Assembly (NCBI GenBank): GCA_900546625.1
Contig: URDU01000004.1
Location: 1-64,000, forward strand
Direction: 5' to 3'
DNA length: 64,000 bases
Source of the DNA: an uncultured Lachnobacterium sp.
GTDB lineage: Bacteria > Bacillota > Clostridia > Lachnospirales > Lachnospiraceae
Every line of letters starts with the position of its first letter. Positions within the stretch are counted from its first letter, which is position 1. The notes below the pieces were generated by a model that ran no database searches, had not been told where the DNA came from, and saw only the letters and a program-made list of their open reading frames with translations. Shown here one piece after another: positions 42,761-51,415 of the stretch. Position numbers and translations under genes: made by a program.

Positions 42761-44335
42761 TCAGACTAGTTGCTCAATAAGGCAACTGTGATGCTTCTTA
42801 TTCTCGCCATCCGTAGCATAGTTTATTCCGACAAGCAGTACCTTACCGGAATATTCCTTTAAGGCTCCATGATAACGTTTTTCCTTTATCTGCCTTATTG
42901 CACTATCTGCCGACTGATTATACTTAAGCTCAATAATCATTGCAGGTCTTTCTCCTGCATTTAGTCTCGGTATAAAAACAAAATCAGCAAAGCCTTTGCC
43001 TGATGGCATTTCCCTAACAACGTTATAATATGCAGGTGCTGTAAAATATGCCATAGATAACACGCAGCTCAGTGAATTTTCGTCATTATATTTAAGCACA
43101 GATGTGTAGGCTTCATGTGCTTTTTCAATGAGCTCGGCTACTTTTTCACTGTTACAGTTTATTGTTGCCTGTAAAAGCTCATCACATCTTGCAATCGAAT
43201 CCGCTACTTTACTCCATCCACTTGTACAAAGTGCAGCCTGATATGCTTTTTTTACCTCAAAATTTGGAACAAACGCATTTTTTTCATCTATGTCATATCC
43301 TAAATATCCCAAATGAATTAAAGCTGTGAGGGCTTCATCCTTAGATGAAATGGATACAAAATCATTCTGAAAGGTATCTGTATTCACGTAAACCCTGCCA
43401 TCTGATAACATTGTCATGATATCATCCTTTAAGCCATCATAATTCATTGTAATAAATGTATTTATGGAGGCAAATGAAGATGTATTTTTCCAATATGAAT
43501 CAAATCTGTGCCGCTCTATTGCCATAGAAACAGAATTTGGATTGTACATATGAAGTCCGTTAATCAAATAACCATTGTACCAAGCCTTCGTATTATCCAT
43601 ATTCAGTTGAAACTGCTCGCATAGTTCTTTCACTTCATCTTCCGTAAATCCAAAAAATTGTGTGATAGGATATGAATCAATCATGGTGAATTCGGTAAAA
43701 TTATTCAGGGCAGACTCATCCTTTATCTTTTTAATCGGCAAAATTCCGGTAATATAAGCTAGTGCCAAAAATGATTTTGACTCCTCCGACTTGAATAATG
43801 AATGTAAAAACTGTAGATATTTGTGAACAAGCTCTTCATCCTTGCTGTTACGGATAACACAATCCCATTCATCAACTATTATCACAAAAGGAATCCCTGT
43901 TTCTTTATAAATCACCATCAGATTATAGCTCAGACTATCATCATAATTCAGCTTATTTCCAAATTCACGCCTGAAATCCTTATAAATATATTCCTGTATT
44001 TTTTCTATTAGAGTATCTTTATATGAATCCCAAAAGGTAGAAACATCAACATGAATAACATTATATTTATTCATATGTTTTTTATAATCGGAATATGTCT
44101 CAATCCTGGTACCGGCAAATATATCAGTAGAATCACATCCCAGACTATAATATGCATCTATCATTCCTGCCGCGTGTGATTTGCCAAATCTGCGGGCATG
44201 ACTGACAGCAATGCAGTTTCTAGGGGTACCAAGCCATTCATTTGTGTAATTAAGCAGCTCTGTTTTATCAACATATATCTTATAATTTCGGTCTTTTCTG
44301 AAGCTGTCGTTGCTTGGATTGAAATATATACCCAT
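42761..44335 (-). CDS. AAA-ATPase-like / PD-(D/E)XK nuclease-fold protein (DUF1703 type)
   Basis: A 524-residue protein. The N-terminal AAA part starts MGIYFNPSNDSFRKD and has SHARRFGKSHAAGM as the Walker A-like loop and FVIIVDEWDCVIR as Walker B. The C-terminal PD-(D/E)XK part has GFADFVFIPRL and AMIIELKYNQSADSAI, the acidic Asp and Glu-x-Lys of the nuclease core. Families with this layout are abundant and multi-copy in gut anaerobes and have no established function; mobility or defence has been suggested. It is bracketed by repeats described separately, with a promoter-like TGGTATAAT upstream at 44366-44374. Confidence 0.8.
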   Translation of the reverse strand: MGIYFNPSNDSFRKDRNYKIYVDKTELLNYTNEWLGTPRNCIAVSHARRFGKSHAAGMIDAYYSLGCDSTDIFAGTRIETYSDYKKHMNKYNVIHVDVSTFWDSYKDTLIEKIQEYIYKDFRREFGNKLNYDDSLSYNLMVIYKETGIPFVIIVDEWDCVIRNSKDEELVHKYLQFLHSLFKSEESKSFLALAYITGILPIKKIKDESALNNFTEFTMIDSYPITQFFGFTEDEVKELCEQFQLNMDNTKAWYNGYLINGLHMYNPNSVSMAIERHRFDSYWKNTSSFASINTFITMNYDGLKDDIMTMLSDGRVYVNTDTFQNDFVSISSKDEALTALIHLGYLGYDIDEKNAFVPNFEVKKAYQAALCTSGWSKVADSIARCDELLQATINCNSEKVAELIEKAHEAYTSVLKYNDENSLSCVLSMAYFTAPAYYNVVREMPSGKGFADFVFIPRLNAGERPAMIIELKYNQSADSAIRQIKEKRYHGALKEYSGKVLLVGINYATDGENKKHHSCLIEQLV

Positions 44336-44362
44336 ACTGTTATTCCCCTTTCGCTTTATGTT

Positions 44363-44453
44363 TTTATTATACCATTATCTTAAAAAAAATGCATTTTATA
44401 TTTTAACAGAAAAAGTCAGTATAAAAAAGACCGGGACATCGGCCCCAGCCTTT
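44363..44453. repeat. Direct repeat copy 1 (promoter plus decayed terminator)
   Basis: It matches 44981-45070 at most positions, with a 35-bp core starting TGCATTTTATATTTTAAC differing at one base. On the minus strand it contains a TGGTATAAT promoter for the AAA gene and, at its far end, a degenerate copy of the GCCGGGGC hairpin. Confidence 0.8.
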
Positions 44454-44600
44454 AATCGAGCTGTTTCTCACAATATTTTTCGACAAGATTTATAAATTCT
44501 TCTGCAACTGTAATTTGCCGCTCTGCCTCTTCTCTGCTTGCAATATAAAAATCATCATAATCGCTTGCATGACGAATTTCTTCTTGTACCAATTTCTACA
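44453..44600 (-). pseudogene. C-terminal remnant of a HEPN-domain protein
   Basis: On the minus strand a frame of about 48 codons ending at 44453 encodes EEIRHASDYDDFYIASREEA and ends with an EKYCEKQLD tail. The HASDYDDFYIAS block is the C-terminal helix of HEPN proteins found with MNT nucleotidyltransferases. A TAG lies three codons into the expected start, which overlaps the MNT stop, and the catalytic Rx4-6H part is missing. The toxin half of the pair is therefore destroyed. Confidence 0.65.
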
Positions 44601-44942
44601 TCATGCTGCTCCATATAGTATAACCCCCTCTTTATGAATATTTGAATAAAATGGATAATTTACTACCCATTTATTAAAAATCTCTTCACTTTTAGCAATT
44701 GGTTTTATGTCAATGTCATGATCCAGATTAAAGTCATATGTCATATAGGAAAGCTTTTCACCATAAGATTTAAGTTCAAAATCTGACATATCAACCAAAA
44801 TCATAATATCTATATCTGAGTCGGGTCTAAAATCGCCTCTGGCATACGAACCATATAAAATAATCTGTCTGACATGTGAACCATAAATTTTTTTGATTTC
44901 TTCAATATATTGTCCAATAAGATTATACACAGCTTTTGGCAT
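44601..44942 (-). CDS. Minimal nucleotidyltransferase (MNT) antitoxin
   Basis: A 113-residue polymerase-beta-fold nucleotidyltransferase. The core motif is ILYGSYARGDFRPDSDIDIMI, read as GSYARGDF followed by DSDIDIMI, with the Gly-Ser and two acidic residues intact, and the third acidic site near DHDIDIKP. MNT proteins neutralise HEPN toxins by adding nucleotides to them. The partner is only a remnant here, so the protein is either orphaned or acts on another HEPN protein. AGGAGGGG precedes the ATG. Confidence 0.8.
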   Translation of the reverse strand: MPKAVYNLIGQYIEEIKKIYGSHVRQIILYGSYARGDFRPDSDIDIMILVDMSDFELKSYGEKLSYMTYDFNLDHDIDIKPIAKSEEIFNKWVVNYPFYSNIHKEGVILYGAA

Positions 44943-44980
44943 ATGCTACCCCTCCTTAAAAAATAATTTTCACTCTACTA

Positions 44981-45070
44981 TTTTATTATACCATATATAA
45001 AAAAAAATGCATTTTATATTTTAACACAAAAAGTCAGTATAACAAAGGCCGGGGCATTTGCCCCGGCTTT
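44981..45070. repeat. Direct repeat copy 2 (promoter plus terminator)
   Basis: This copy is 617 bp from copy 1. On the minus strand it provides the terminator of the kinase gene at its right end (GCCGGGGC-AAAT-GCCCCGGC) and a TGGTATAAT promoter for the MNT gene at its left end. Confidence 0.8.
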
Positions 45071-45115
45071 TGTTGTTTCTTATACCTTATTATATCAATA
45101 TATAATATATTTTTT
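45044..45115. repeat. Right arm of the 72-bp inverted repeat, including the kinase terminator
   Basis: It is the inverted copy of 42677-42748. The hairpin at 45047-45067 ends the histidine-kinase transcript. The two arms enclose 2.3 kb with the AAA and MNT/HEPN genes. Confidence 0.9.
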
Positions 45116-45122
45116 GAAAAGC

Positions 45123-47546
45123 TTAAAACTCCAAAGTCACCTTAAAAAGATCACCGTCCACAGTCAGCTCCAAAGTACCATTCATAAGCTTCATAAGGCT
45201 TTCTGCAATAGACAGTCCAAGTCCGCTGCCCTCGGTATTTCGTGAGCTGTCTCCTCTGACAAAACGCTCCTTAAGCTCATCGCTTGAGATATTTAGCGGT
45301 GTAGCTGATACATTCTTGAAGGTTATGATGGCTCCGCTGTCCTTTGGAATGATGTCAATATACACTCTCGTGCCCGGCTGGGCGTATTTGTTGATATTGT
45401 TCATCAGGTTATCAAACACTCTCCACAGATGTCGTCCGTCTGCCTGAATCATGACAGGCGTAACGTCATTTTTAATAATTAAATCAAGATTATTTTTCTC
45501 GAATTTTTCTTCATATTCTCCGGCCACCTGTGATAACATAACAGCTGCATCCAGTTCCTCCAGCTCTACATTTATACTGCCGGTCGATGCCTTTGAAGCC
45601 TCAAGTAAATCCTGAATTAATTTTTTCAGACGTGATGACTGTCTGTCGAGAACGTCAAGATATTCGCGTACCTTCTCGTTATCTATGTCCTCCTTCTGCA
45701 ACAGGTCCACATAATTGATAATGGAGGTGAGCGGTGTCTTGATATCATGCGACACATTTGTGATGAGCTCCGTCCTGAAGCGCTCGCTCTTCATTTTTTC
45801 AGAGACCGCCGCCTCTATTCCATTGCTCACATTATTCAAATCCTCTCCATGCTTTCTGAAAAACAGCATGAGTCTTGACGTATCAACCGGCTGTGAAAAA
45901 TCACCGTTTGCTATAGCCTTTGCGGCGCATCTTATCCTGTCATACTGCATGATAAATGCGATAAGCAGAGCAAGCTCTATAAGCTTTATAATGAATATAA
46001 ATCCAATACTCCCTATTCCAAAGCCTATAAGCTCAAGCAGGCATATGAAACCGAATGCCAGCATACTGATCAAAAACAGCGGTATATTTCTTTCTATCCA
46101 TGAAAAGCCGTATCTGATTGGGGCAAATACCATCCTGCATAGCTTTTTGACAGGCTTTAAGAAAAATCTCACAACATAGTAGCACAGTGTATGCTTCCAG
46201 AACTCATGTGCCCTGATTCTTACGTATGTTGACATGATTGCTTCAAGCGAAACCATGGTTGCCGCCAGACAAATGAGTGCTACCACCGGAAGCTGCTTTA
46301 TCAGCAAAAAGCCTGCCGGAAATACCATAAAGTCTGCGAGCATTGTCACCCCAAGCATCACCTCATACGGCAGCCTGTCATATAATCGCAATTTAATTTC
46401 TTCCGAATCCTCACGTTTTCCGGCAACCGTCAGCAGATACCCCGCCGTAATCACAAAACCAAGTATAAATATGACAAACAATACACTCAAATGTGTCTCT
46501 ATAAATTCCATGATATCCAGTACGCTGTCTGCCTGATTGAAGTAATCGCCCTTTTCCTGAAGCTGTTCAGGCAGCTTTGCATACACATAATAGTACTCAG
46601 GCTTATCTTCCGTTTGGGTGTATGGATAGTACACAATTCCGGTATCCGATATATTAAATGTATCCGGTAAAAGCTCATAGCTCTCATTCACCTGCTCCAC
46701 TACTTTTATGATTTCGTAGCGGTCATAATAAATATCCTCATTATAATCGTAGTAAGAGCCGTCACTTTCAAAGCCCGAATTATCGTTATCCACCAGATTC
46801 ATGCCACACTTTATATGATTTCCTTTTTCATCATAGCACTTTACATTTTTCCACTCGGCAAAGCCGGAAGTATCGAGCGGCTGGCCTGTAAACATCTCCT
46901 CGTAGGCAAAGTATTTATTTCCATTCTCATCCGTTTTCTCAACTACCTTATATAAGCCAAGCGAGCTGTTATCGTTAGAGCCTGTCATTACCCTCACCTT
47001 TGGAATGACATAAGCTGTGCCATCATTCAGGCACAGATAAAAGAGCCCATTTGTCTTGGAATACATGATTGAGCTGATTCTCTCACTGTTCATATCGCTT
47101 GAAGCAGCGTCTGACTCCTCATAGCTGCCGCTCATTGCATCCCACAGATTTGATAGCCTGTTCCACTTTAAGTTCTTTGCCTTGTAGCTAAAAATATAAT
47201 CCGGATTTGATATTTCATCCACACTTGAATACACCTTTGCTGCATCAGATTTTACATCTACCTTGTCCTCTGATGTTTCATTGCTCTTTACCACTGCGGC
47301 CTGCAGATTGGTATCGTCAATCATCTGCGAAAATGCATTGTCATCACCGGATTCATAATTGTACACCATCTGTCTGCTATAGGCTCCTGCAATATTCGCA
47401 TGAATTTCATCCCTTAGCTGTGCTGTGCTTTCATAATTGTTTGTGTACACTGCTACTAACGTTGTTACAACAAGCCCTGCCGCCATGACCGAGCATACTA
47501 TAAATGCCGCCAGCTTAAGCCACAGATTCCTTGATATTTTTTTCAT
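45123..47546 (-). CDS. Large multi-pass sensor histidine kinase
   Basis: An 807-residue kinase. After an N-terminal transmembrane helix (about 10-32) comes an extracytoplasmic domain of roughly 320 residues. Five or six further helices lie between 355 and 545. The DHp domain has the phospho-His in ELITNVSHDIKTPLTSI; the ATPase part has FDNLMNNINKYAQ and GSGLGLSIAESLMKL. No HAMP is obvious. It follows its response regulator by 57 bp. The ligand is unknown. The ATG at 47546 follows AAGGTG; the GTG at 47555 is rejected. Confidence 0.82.
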   Translation of the reverse strand: MKKISRNLWLKLAAFIVCSVMAAGLVVTTLVAVYTNNYESTAQLRDEIHANIAGAYSRQMVYNYESGDDNAFSQMIDDTNLQAAVVKSNETSEDKVDVKSDAAKVYSSVDEISNPDYIFSYKAKNLKWNRLSNLWDAMSGSYEESDAASSDMNSERISSIMYSKTNGLFYLCLNDGTAYVIPKVRVMTGSNDNSSLGLYKVVEKTDENGNKYFAYEEMFTGQPLDTSGFAEWKNVKCYDEKGNHIKCGMNLVDNDNSGFESDGSYYDYNEDIYYDRYEIIKVVEQVNESYELLPDTFNISDTGIVYYPYTQTEDKPEYYYVYAKLPEQLQEKGDYFNQADSVLDIMEFIETHLSVLFVIFILGFVITAGYLLTVAGKREDSEEIKLRLYDRLPYEVMLGVTMLADFMVFPAGFLLIKQLPVVALICLAATMVSLEAIMSTYVRIRAHEFWKHTLCYYVVRFFLKPVKKLCRMVFAPIRYGFSWIERNIPLFLISMLAFGFICLLELIGFGIGSIGFIFIIKLIELALLIAFIMQYDRIRCAAKAIANGDFSQPVDTSRLMLFFRKHGEDLNNVSNGIEAAVSEKMKSERFRTELITNVSHDIKTPLTSIINYVDLLQKEDIDNEKVREYLDVLDRQSSRLKKLIQDLLEASKASTGSINVELEELDAAVMLSQVAGEYEEKFEKNNLDLIIKNDVTPVMIQADGRHLWRVFDNLMNNINKYAQPGTRVYIDIIPKDSGAIITFKNVSATPLNISSDELKERFVRGDSSRNTEGSGLGLSIAESLMKLMNGTLELTVDGDLFKVTLEF

Positions 47547-47603
47547 ATCATTCACCTTCCATTTTATAGTGCTTCACCTGACAAAGCTGTATCAAGCACG
47601 CAC

Positions 47604-48293
47604 CTATTCAGCGTCAATTTTGTATCCGCGACCCCAGATAACCTTTAAGTATCTTGGCTCCGCCGGATTTATCTCTACTTTTTCTCTGAGATGACGGATA
47701 TGTACCGCCACCGTGTTTTCTGTCCCGTATGGCTCATCCTTCCAGACCTTTGCATATATCTGATTCGGCGAATACACCTCGCCCGGATGCTCCATGAGAA
47801 GCTTCAAAATATCGTACTCTGTACGTGTGAGATTTGCTGCCTCGCCATCAACTGTCACTGTCTTTGATTTGTCATCGAGCTCAATGCCGCCGATTACCAG
47901 CTTTCCTACGCTTGTATTGCCTGCGCCAAGAAGCATGTATCTCCTGATCTGCGACTTCACCCTTGCCTGCAGCTCTACCGGGTTAAACGGTTTCGTCACA
48001 TAGTCGTCTGCTCCGACCGTGAGCCCGAGTACCTTGTCAGTGTCCTCACTTTTGGCAGTGAGCAGTATGACCGGCACATTAGAGATTTTTCTGATTTCCA
48101 CCATCGCCTCTATGCCGTCCATGACAGGCATCATGATATCCATCAGGACAAGATGCACATCATTGTGTTTTACTATATCGAGCGCCTCCAGCCCGTTTCG
48201 CGCCGGGATTACCTCGTAGCCATCGCTGGTTAAATAAATGCTGATTGCTGATACAATGTCTTTTTCATCATCACATACTAATACTTTATACAT
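47604..48293 (-). CDS. OmpR-family response regulator (VanR-like)
   Basis: A 229-residue regulator. Receiver: DDEKDI acidic pair, phospho-Asp in LVLMDIMMPVMDGIEA, Thr in LLTAKSED, Lys in YVTKPFNP. DNA-binding winged helix: LTRTEYDILKLLMEHPG and NTVAVHIRHLREK, ending VIWGRGYKID. It is the cognate partner of the kinase downstream and probably binds the TGTAAC repeats in its own promoter region. Confidence 0.9.
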   Translation of the reverse strand: MYKVLVCDDEKDIVSAISIYLTSDGYEVIPARNGLEALDIVKHNDVHLVLMDIMMPVMDGIEAMVEIRKISNVPVILLTAKSEDTDKVLGLTVGADDYVTKPFNPVELQARVKSQIRRYMLLGAGNTSVGKLVIGGIELDDKSKTVTVDGEAANLTRTEYDILKLLMEHPGEVYSPNQIYAKVWKDEPYGTENTVAVHIRHLREKVEINPAEPRYLKVIWGRGYKIDAE

Positions 48294-48323
48294 AATTGCC
48301 TCCGGAAGTTTTATGTTGGTCTT

Positions 48324-48361
48324 ATTGTATCAATTGTAACATTAAAATCCAATTATGTAAC
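48324..48361 (-). promoter_or_regulatory. Promoter and direct repeats upstream of the VanR-like gene
   Basis: On the minus strand TTGGAT (48347-48352) and TACAAT (48324-48329) are 17 bp apart. Two TGTAAC copies (48335-48340 and 48356-48361, 21 bp apart on the plus strand) flank or overlap the -35, a common arrangement for autoregulation by an OmpR-family protein. Confidence 0.55.
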
Positions 48362-48390
48362 ATATTAAGATTTGTTTAAGAAATTAAAAA

Positions 48391-48428
48391 AGAAGCTGCG
48401 ATTTACTGATATCAAATCGAAGCTTCTT
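48391..48428 (-). terminator. Terminator of pstSCA
   Basis: AGAAGCT-x-CGATTT pairs with AAATCG-x-AGCTTCT (13 of 14), followed on the minus strand by TTTTTTAA. It lies 70 bp past the pstA stop and stops transcription before the two-component genes, which shows pstSCA is a complete transcription unit without pstB. Confidence 0.8.
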
Positions 48429-48498
48429 CTATTAGTTAGTTTATTTATTATATTAGCCTGTTTATATGTTTTACCAATATTGCTGTGCCGGGCTTAGC

Positions 48499-49362
48499 TT
48501 ACTTTGCCTGGAATTTCTTTGCCAGTACCTTTGTCAGGATATTGATAAGGAATACGATTACGAGAAGCACAACCGCAATTCCAAATGCCTGGTCGAATTT
48601 TCCTTCACTTGTCGCTGCAAGGTAGAGCTTTATGGTAAGTGTTCCACCCGACTGCATTATCTTTGAGAAATATCCGCTGGCAACCTTTGGAAGCATTCCT
48701 GCACTTCCTGCTGTAAAGAGGAGTGCTGCTGACTCACCGACTATTCGGCCGATTGCAAGGATAACACCTGTGATGATTCCCGGCATGGCAGATGGCAGCA
48801 GGATAGTGCGGATGGTGTGCCATTTTCCGGCTCCGAGTCCGACCGCTCCGTGTCTGTAGCTGTCCGGTACAGTTTTCAGCGCCTCCTGTGTATTTCTGGT
48901 GATGAGAGGCAACACCATGAGTGTCAGTGTCAGTGAACCTGTCAGGATACTGTAGCCAAAACCAATTGTCTGTCCGAAAAACATCATTCCGAAGAGACCG
49001 AAGATGATTGACGGTATTCCCGCAAGTGTCTCTGTGGCGAACTCGATTGTAGATACGAGCTTACCGGGCTTTGCATACTCATTCAGGTACACGGCTGCTC
49101 CCACTCCGACAGGAGTTGCTATGAGCATGGTGATTATTATGATGTAAAGTGTATTGAGCAGGTTGCCCGCTATTCCTACGGTGCCTCTTAAGACAGATGT
49201 CTCGCTTGTCAGAAACTCCCAGTTTACCTGGCCGATTCCCCTGACAAATACATATATGATGATTCCCGCAAGCAGCACTACCGATAATGCTGCGCACAGA
49301 TATATGAAAAAGTATACTACATCATCGCCTATTCTGCGGCGTTTTCCATTTATACTAGTCAT
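48499..49362 (-). CDS. pstA: Phosphate ABC transporter permease PstA
   Basis: A 287-residue six-helix permease. The EAA loop is YRHGAVGLGAGKWHTIRTILLPSAMPGI, read as GAVGLGAGKWHTI and LLPSAMPG, and ETLAGIPSIIFGLFGMMF precedes it. It forms the channel with PstC and uses PstB. Its ATG overlaps the pstC stop by 8 bp. The pstB gene expected next is absent and found 9 kb away. Confidence 0.93.
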   Translation of the reverse strand: MTSINGKRRRIGDDVVYFFIYLCAALSVVLLAGIIIYVFVRGIGQVNWEFLTSETSVLRGTVGIAGNLLNTLYIIIITMLIATPVGVGAAVYLNEYAKPGKLVSTIEFATETLAGIPSIIFGLFGMMFFGQTIGFGYSILTGSLTLTLMVLPLITRNTQEALKTVPDSYRHGAVGLGAGKWHTIRTILLPSAMPGIITGVILAIGRIVGESAALLFTAGSAGMLPKVASGYFSKIMQSGGTLTIKLYLAATSEGKFDQAFGIAVVLLVIVFLINILTKVLAKKFQAK

Positions 49363-50257
49363 TTTCCACAGCTCCTTTCTTTTTGAGTTTCATAAGGGTG
49401 AGGTTGATTATCATGATAAACACAAAAAGCACAAGACCTACTGAGAAAAGCACCTGTCTGTGAAGTCCGCTGGCGTATCCCATCTCGCTGACGAGCTGTG
49501 TGGTAAGGAAACGCACTGAGTTGAACGGAAGTGGAAAGCTTACCGTTCCACCGGCTACCATGTTGATAGCCATTGCTTCTCCGAGTGCACGACCTATTCC
49601 GAGCACGATTCCTGTCATGATTCCTGACTTTGCTGCCGGAACCGTCACTTTAAATATTGTCTGTATCTTTGTTGCTCCAAGGGCGAGGGATGCCGCTCTC
49701 ATCTGCTGCGGTACCGCCTGTATTGATGATACGCTCATGTTGATTACCGTAGGAAGAATCATGATTGCAAGCACTATGATTGCTGCAAGCAGGTTTGATC
49801 CGCCGGTAAACTGATGTATTGCTGAGTTTGCAAAAATATGTTTCTCGAGCTTGTATAATACCGGATTAAGTATCATAAGTCCCAAAAGTCCATAGATTAC
49901 TGATGGAATGGCTGCAAGCAGCTCTACTGCCGGCTGCACTACTGCTGAGAGCTTTTTGTTTGACACCTCAGTGAGAAATACTGCCGTAAGAAGTGCAATT
50001 GGCACTCCTATAAGGATAGATACTGCTGTTCCTATGATGGATGTGAGGATTATGTACAATATTCCGTAGCTTGGGTCTGCCGCTGTCGGTGCCCATTTTG
50101 TTCCAAATAAAAGGTTTAACACTCCGACCTTGAAAAATGCCGGTGCGCCTTTGAGGAACATATAAATTGTTATTGATAATACTGCGAATATTGCCACAAC
50201 CGCACATACCGTAAATATTATTTTGGCAACATTCTCTACTATGGATTTATGTTTCAT
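49355..50257 (-). CDS. pstC: Phosphate ABC transporter permease PstC
   Basis: A 300-residue six-helix permease. The conserved parts are KWAPTAADPSYGILYIILTS, ELLAAIPSVIYGLLGLM and the EAA loop ASLALGATKIQTIFKVTVPA, with GIGRALGEAMAINMVAG after it. It lies 139 bp after pstS in the same direction. Confidence 0.93.
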   Translation of the reverse strand: MKHKSIVENVAKIIFTVCAVVAIFAVLSITIYMFLKGAPAFFKVGVLNLLFGTKWAPTAADPSYGILYIILTSIIGTAVSILIGVPIALLTAVFLTEVSNKKLSAVVQPAVELLAAIPSVIYGLLGLMILNPVLYKLEKHIFANSAIHQFTGGSNLLAAIIVLAIMILPTVINMSVSSIQAVPQQMRAASLALGATKIQTIFKVTVPAAKSGIMTGIVLGIGRALGEAMAINMVAGGTVSFPLPFNSVRFLTTQLVSEMGYASGLHRQVLFSVGLVLFVFIMIINLTLMKLKKKGAVEND

Positions 50258-50395
50258 TTGATACTCCTTGTTTCAAAAAGTTCCCCAGGAAACCTGCCAT
50301 TTCCTGAGGAAACCCTTGTATCTTATCAATATGTATTAATACTGATGTCTAATATCGACGTGTGTATTTCGTATCATTATTATGACCGGTAATTT

Positions 50396-51289
50396 CTACT
50401 GTGGGAGGATAAGGCCTACCTTCTTGATTACTGCCTGTCCCTCATCTGAGTTTACATAGTCGAACCAAGCCTTAACAATATCGTTCTGCTCGTCAATCTT
50501 GCCCTTTGTAGCCATTACGAATGGACGAGAAAGGAGATATTTGCCTGCTACGATGTTTTCCTCTGTTGCCTCTACTCCGTCAATCTTCATTGCTGTTACT
50601 GTGTCATCAAGTACGTCAAGTGAAACATATCCGATTGCTCCAGGTGTTGAGCCTACCTTTGCAAGAACTGCTCCTGTTGAGTCCAGCTCCTGTGCATATT
50701 TGCACTGATCCTTTACATCAAGAAGCTCCTCGAAGGCTCCTCTTGTTCCTGAAGCTGCCTCACGGCCGATTGCTACAATTGCCTCGTCTTTTCCGCCAAG
50801 GTCTTTCCAGTTTGAAATCTCGCCTGTGTAGATTTTCTTTAAGTCATCTGATGTAAGCTCTGTTACTGAGTTGTCCTTGTCTGTGATAACTGCGATTCCG
50901 TCGATTGCTACGATGTTTTCCTCAACGCCGTTTGCTTTCTCATCATCTGTAAGTGCTCTTGATGAATCTCCGATATCTACGCTTCCTGCTGTCACTGACT
51001 CGATTCCTGAACCTGAGCCTGTATACTCAACTGTTACTGTTACTCCAGGGTTCTTCTCCATGAATGACTCCTTGAGTGCCTCACAAAGCTTCTCCATTGA
51101 AGTACTTCCTGCAAGTGAAAGTGAACCGCTTAAATTCTCATTTGATGTGCCTTCATCTGCGCTCTTATTTGCGCTTGTATCTGCATTGTTGTCTGCTCCG
51201 TCTGAGCTTGAGCCACATCCTGTAAATGCTGCTGTCATCATTGTTGCAGCAGTTGCTAAAACTAAAAGCTTTTTCATACGATTTTTCAT
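50396..51289 (-). CDS. pstS: Phosphate-binding lipoprotein PstS
   Basis: A 297-residue lipoprotein. The signal peptide MKNRMKKLLVLATAATMM ends in a lipobox with Cys in AFTGCGSS, followed by a Ser/Asp-rich linker. The phosphate-binding segments are LAGSTSMEKL, EYTGSGSGIESV, IGDSSRALTDDE and GREAASGTRGAFEEL. It captures phosphate outside the membrane for PstCA. The start at 51289 follows GAGG by 8 bp; longer frames lack a site. Expression is likely under the Pho box just upstream. Confidence 0.95.
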   Translation of the reverse strand: MKNRMKKLLVLATAATMMTAAFTGCGSSSDGADNNADTSANKSADEGTSNENLSGSLSLAGSTSMEKLCEALKESFMEKNPGVTVTVEYTGSGSGIESVTAGSVDIGDSSRALTDDEKANGVEENIVAIDGIAVITDKDNSVTELTSDDLKKIYTGEISNWKDLGGKDEAIVAIGREAASGTRGAFEELLDVKDQCKYAQELDSTGAVLAKVGSTPGAIGYVSLDVLDDTVTAMKIDGVEATEENIVAGKYLLSRPFVMATKGKIDEQNDIVKAWFDYVNSDEGQAVIKKVGLILPQ

Positions 51290-51361
51290 TTTAATTTCCT
51301 CTTTCATTTCTTTCTTGAATTTATTTCTTTGTTTGTTACAACTGATATAGTAACGGGGAAA

Positions 51362-51401
51362 TGTAAAATGCAAAATCATTAGTGTGTAAAATGCATGTAA
51401 A
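51362..51401. promoter_or_regulatory. Pho-box array upstream of pstS
   Basis: TGTAAA (plus-strand reading) at 51362-51367, 51385-51390 and 51396-51401, spacings 23 and 11 bp. On the minus strand this is TTTACA repeated at helical-turn spacing, as bound by PhoB/PhoP. It lies 75-115 bp before the pstS ATG. Confidence 0.7.
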
Positions 51402-51415
51402 AAAATATTTTTAAT

